From the NCBI GenBank assembly GCA_910585275.1, contig CAJUCW010000008.1:60194-124193 (forward strand): a stretch of DNA of 64,000 bases, given 5' to 3'. Source of the stretch: an uncultured Muribaculaceae bacterium. GTDB lineage: Bacteria; Bacteroidota; Bacteroidia; Bacteroidales; Muribaculaceae. A program made the position numbers and the translations under genes. Positions 61,166 to 64,000 of the stretch are shown one piece after another. The notes below the pieces were generated by a model. It ran no database searches and was not told where the DNA came from. It saw nothing but the letters and a program-made list of their open reading frames with translations. Numbering within the stretch: position 1 is the first letter of the stretch; every line of letters begins with the position of its first letter.

Positions 61166-61209
61166 GAATCGTGCATCCTCTTTGATAACACAAAAGGGAT
61201 GCACGATTC
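61166..61209. terminator. Terminator between lon and sulP
   Basis: 13-base-pair stem GAATCGTGCATCC (61166-61178) with GGATGCACGATTC (61197-61209), followed by ATTTTATAT on the plus strand. Convergent genes on both sides. Confidence 0.75.
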
Positions 61210-61229
61210 ATTTTATATAATACTATCTT

Positions 61230-62936
61230 CTATGCCGAGGGGTTTTCAAGCTGCGACACAAGACGGTTTGCCATTCTTACTGCAACAGTGATATGCGGAC
61301 ATACATGGTCCTTACCTATCAGCTTATCAATACCTGCATGCTCGAGAACTTCCTTCACACTCGGATTCACACCTGAAAGCACCACATGAATCCCATCTTC
61401 TTGCGAAGAGCGTATAAGAATCTCAAGGTTATGCACAGCCGTGGCGTCGATAAAAGGCACTTTTCTCATTCTGATGATTCTGACCAGAGGTTTGTCGCCC
61501 ATAGTGGAACGCATCATTTCATCGAATTTAGTGGCGACACCGAAAAAGAACGGACCGTCAATCTCATAAATCTGAACGCCGTTGGCTACGTCGAGCACCT
61601 CATGGGTAGTGGCCTCTGTTCCTTCCGCCACATCAAGCTGTTCGCTATATACCTTGATTTGAGTATTCTCGGTGACACGACGCAAGAAAAGGATGATTGC
61701 AAGCAAAAGCCCAATTTCTATAGCGATTGTAAGATCGAAAATCACAGTAAGGAGGAACGTGACAGCCAGCACCGTGACGTCGCCCTTCGGATTTTTCAAC
61801 AATCCACGCACCGTTCTCCATCCGCTCATATTGTAGCTGACCATTACAAGCACCGCTGCAAGACATGCCATAGGCACAAGATTGATAAGCGGCATCATGA
61901 AGAGGAAAATCAAGAGCAACACTATCGCATGTATGATTCCGGCAACCGGCGTACGTCCTCCGTTAGTAATGTTGGTCATTGTCCTAGCGATAGCGCCTGT
62001 GACCGGAATGCCTCCGAAAAATGGCACCACAATGTTTGCAATCCCCTGACCTATCAATTCCGTGTTGCTTCGCGTATGTGAACCCGTTACACCGTCGGCC
62101 ACTGTAGCGGATAGCAACGATTCGATAGAACCGAGTATGGCGATTGTAAAAGCAGAGGGAAGAAGAAGATTGATTGTCTCCATCGAAAGTTTGAAGCCCT
62201 TGGGCTCGGGAATATCAGTAGCCATAGAGCCGAAACGGTCGCCAATGGTAGCCACATGATATTCCGGAAAAAAGTTGTTGAGGAACCACACAGCGGTAGT
62301 CATAATGACAATCGCAATCAAAGCTCCGGGCAATTTCTTCGAAATCAGAGGCACTGCAATGATTATAACAAGGGAGATAACAGCTACGGCCGTCGTGACA
62401 GAGTCTATATTTCCGAAATTACTGAAATACGTCCCCCACTTGGGAATAAAAGCGGCTGGCACATTTGTCAAGCCGAGTCCGAAAAAGTCATTCATCTGCG
62501 TCGAAAATATCGTCAATGCGATACCTGCGGTGAAACCGACCACAATCGGATAAGGAATAAACTTAATGACAGTGCCGAGATGGAAAAGCCCCATAAGCAC
62601 CAATATCAGGCCTGCCATGAAAGTGGCGAGCGCAAGGCCTTCAAGCCCGAACGTCTCGATTATGCCATACACAATAATGATAAAAGCCCCGGTCGGCCCT
62701 CCAATCTGCACCGAACAACCACCGAGCGCGGAAACGAGGAAACCTCCGATTATTGCTGTTACCAAACCTACTGTAGGACTCACACCGCTTGCAATGGCAA
62801 AAGCCACTGCCAACGGAAGCGCTACTATACCCACTACAATGCCGGCAACAAAATCAGACTTAAATCTGGAAGCCGAATAATTCTTCAATGCCGAAAATAG
62901 TTTCGGTTTGAAATCAATTGGTCCGGATAGACTCAT
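61230..62936 (-). CDS. SulP-family anion transporter with STAS domain
   Basis: 568 residues. About 10-12 membrane segments to residue 410: GIVVGIVALPLAVAFAIASG at the start (SulP signature), VQIGGPTGAFIIIVYGIIET, ELIGQGIANIVVPFFGGIPV. C-terminal STAS domain about 440-560 with VPFIDATAVHNLEILIRSSQ. SulP proteins carry sulfate, bicarbonate or organic acids; this one is in the BicA/DauA-like range and the substrate is not decidable. Ends 20 bases beyond the lon terminator. Confidence 0.9.
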   Translation of the reverse strand: MSLSGPIDFKPKLFSALKNYSASRFKSDFVAGIVVGIVALPLAVAFAIASGVSPTVGLVTAIIGGFLVSALGGCSVQIGGPTGAFIIIVYGIIETFGLEGLALATFMAGLILVLMGLFHLGTVIKFIPYPIVVGFTAGIALTIFSTQMNDFFGLGLTNVPAAFIPKWGTYFSNFGNIDSVTTAVAVISLVIIIAVPLISKKLPGALIAIVIMTTAVWFLNNFFPEYHVATIGDRFGSMATDIPEPKGFKLSMETINLLLPSAFTIAILGSIESLLSATVADGVTGSHTRSNTELIGQGIANIVVPFFGGIPVTGAIARTMTNITNGGRTPVAGIIHAIVLLLIFLFMMPLINLVPMACLAAVLVMVSYNMSGWRTVRGLLKNPKGDVTVLAVTFLLTVIFDLTIAIEIGLLLAIILFLRRVTENTQIKVYSEQLDVAEGTEATTHEVLDVANGVQIYEIDGPFFFGVATKFDEMMRSTMGDKPLVRIIRMRKVPFIDATAVHNLEILIRSSQEDGIHVVLSGVNPSVKEVLEHAGIDKLIGKDHVCPHITVAVRMANRLVSQLENPSA

Positions 62937-62989
62937 AAATTTAGATTAGAAAAAAAAAGATGACTTATTGATAGTTAGAACCTAAAAAT

Positions 62990-63036
62990 GAAAAAACGCC
63001 TTAATGGCGTAATCCAAAATAATGAGTGCAAAATTA
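62990..63036 (-). promoter_or_regulatory. sulP promoter and leader hairpin
   Basis: TAATTTTG at 63029-63036 on the minus strand is a -7 box. About 12 bases downstream of the likely start comes a hairpin ACGCC-ATTAA-GGCGT (62996-63010) followed by six T. It resembles an intrinsic terminator placed before sulP, so an attenuator is possible; the stem is only five base pairs. Confidence 0.4.
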
Positions 63037-63121
63037 ATAAAAATATGTTAAACAACATAATAATACAACACATTTTCAACCGATATCCTGTTTTTGAGTC
63101 GATAATCCACCAAACATATAT

Positions 63122-63191
63122 AAAAAAAATTGATTGTCATCCCGACAACCAATCTTCTGTTAACCTTAAAATCTAATACCATGAAAAACTC
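63122..63191 (-). ncRNA. Candidate small RNA, copy 1 (promoter, short transcript, terminator)
   Basis: Minus-strand -7 box TAATTTTG at 63196-63203; about 70 bases; then a 10-base-pair hairpin (63129-63138 with 63144-63153, one G-U, loop of 5) and a U-run at 63122-63128. A start codon in the transcript opens a 44-residue ORF (MVLDFKVNRRLVVGMTINFF...) that crosses the terminator. It could be a small RNA, a leader peptide-attenuator upstream of sulP, or both. Confidence 0.45.
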
Positions 63192-63215
63192 ACTGCAAAA
63201 TTACAAATTATTTTT
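63123..63215. repeat. 93-base direct repeat, copy 1
   Basis: Identical to copy 2 (63782-63874) at 92 of 93 positions; the one difference (63139, A against G) is in the loop of the terminator hairpin. Only loose similarity outside the repeat. Confidence 0.9.
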
Positions 63216-63781
63216 CAAACAGTGTTATAAAACATAAAATATTTTCATATTTTAACATAGATTTAACAGTTCTGGAGTTTTACAGGCTTATTTTTAGATT
63301 CGTTAACATGAAGATTGTTCAATTTCAATAGTTGTAAACCTATGGAATAACAAATTTGAAAAACACATATTCACAACGAATAATTCGCAAGAATTCCGAA
63401 AGTGAGTAAATCAAGCAACTCATCGATTTGAATCGTTGCATGCACAATATTAAACTATGCCGGCGAATCCGATAACGAATCCATTTAATATAATAAAACT
63501 GAAATCGTTTAAATTAAAGCATAAAAACCATTCCAATTCGCATAATAATATTTCGGTTTTCCAGTCAAAGGCAAACAGAAATATATCAGTCGTGATGCAA
63601 TCCCGACAGCCGAAACCGTCGCAACCACTCAAGGAAACTTTATCTTCGGAAAGCAATAATCGTGAACAGAAATTCTGGAGAACTGACTTCTAAAGATAAA
63701 CAAGCTGTTCACGAGAAAAGACCGCAGTTCCGGGAAACCCGGGGGAATGCTCTAAATCGATATGCGGTTTAGCAAGGGGCG
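63216..63781. other. AT-rich intergenic spacer without a convincing gene
   Basis: Between the repeats I see only short, AT-rich ORFs without family features, a CCGGG/CCCGG inverted repeat at 63730-63742, and small palindromes near 63380-63430. No promoter, RNA gene or terminator is clear. Confidence 0.5.
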
Positions 63782-63850
63782 AAAAAAATTGATTGTCGTC
63801 CCGACAACCAATCTTCTGTTAACCTTAAAATCTAATACCATGAAAAACTC
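63782..63850 (-). ncRNA. Candidate small RNA, copy 2
   Basis: Same design as copy 1: -7 box at 63855-63862, transcript of about 70 bases, hairpin 63788-63797 with 63803-63812, U-run 63782-63787. The ORF from the same ATG is 29 residues here. No gene for it to lead lies within the next 560 bases, which favours a free-standing RNA. Confidence 0.45.
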
Positions 63851-63874
63851 ACTGCAAAATTACAAATTATTTTT
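63782..63874. repeat. 93-base direct repeat, copy 2
   Basis: Second copy of the cassette, 659 bases from the first and in the same orientation. The window ends 126 bases beyond it in sequence with no clear feature. Confidence 0.9.
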
Positions 63875-64000
63875 TATATAGCATTATAACACGCAATAAA
63901 ATTCTATCATTTAACCTTATTTTAACATATCGCCCGAATAATGCAAGGTAGTGTTTCACTGAGTGTGTCTGAGGCGAGTTCACTCAAGCCTGTAGACTTC

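Noticed and set aside
63457..63693. 78-residue ORF on the plus strand between the 93-base repeats
   Set aside because: Low-complexity Lys/Asn/Ser composition in AT-rich DNA, no promoter or family features, and an opposing 68-residue ORF of equal quality.
1..64000. tRNA, rRNA, CRISPR, insertion sequences, phage genes
   Set aside because: Looked for and not found; no transposase or integrase motif, no cloverleaf pattern, no regularly spaced repeats.

Overview
The window is chromosomal DNA from a Bacteroidales bacterium. Evidence: promoters of the Bacteroidota type (TTTG, 19-20 bases, TAnnTTTG), families typical of the order (DUF4296, DUF4293, BtuG-like surface propeller, S9 dipeptidyl peptidases, FadL/OmpP1-like porin), and a eukaryote-like IleRS. 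Urease next to a nickel-type ECF transporter would suit the gut family Muribaculaceae, but that is inference. Apart from the left-edge ureC the genes look intact. I see no tRNA, rRNA, CRISPR array, phage or insertion sequence.

Region 1 (1-11.1 kb) is a metal and cofactor block. Urease genes ureA-ureB-ureC run off the left edge. Divergent from them are a tandem ABC-ATPase gene and an ECF transporter set (fused CbiM/NikM-PDGLE, CbiQ, CbiO), plausibly supplying nickel to urease. Convergent to these is a vitamin B12 uptake operon (BtuB-like receptor, BtuG-like lipoprotein, BtuF-like binding protein, BtuC-like permease) behind a compact cobalamin riboswitch; no BtuD ATPase gene is adjacent.

Region 2 (11.2-18.5 kb) is amino-acid synthesis: asnA with its own promoter and strong terminator hairpins, then ilvD-ilvB-ilvN-ilvC from one good promoter, ending in a terminator that lies inside the coding end of a convergent YdeI-family gene.

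Region 3 (18.5-32 kb) holds a DUF1846 protein, a self-regulated ABC/YtrA-type GntR operon with a palindromic operator at its start site, the run ddl-ileS-lspA-DUF4296-small ORF, and a DUF389 membrane protein divergent from dapA.

Region 4 (32-47 kb) is housekeeping: dapA-dnaG overlapping, a NatA/NatB-like exporter, miaA coupled to an unrecognised membrane protein, a DPP-IV-like peptidase, proS, a DUF4293 protein, a large TPR protein and dnaA.

Region 5 (47-64 kb) carries mlaD-amidase, a DEDDh exonuclease, a THUMP-like methyltransferase with a short upstream ORF, a second S9 peptidase, an SMR transporter with a long leader, a FadL-like porin, a Trp-Gly-rich secreted protein, divergent trmN6/lon with almost no 5' leader on either side, and sulP. 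The last kilobase has no convincing gene but contains two 93-base copies (92 identical) of a cassette that reads on the minus strand as promoter, about 70-base transcript and intrinsic terminator. This is the least explained structure in the window.
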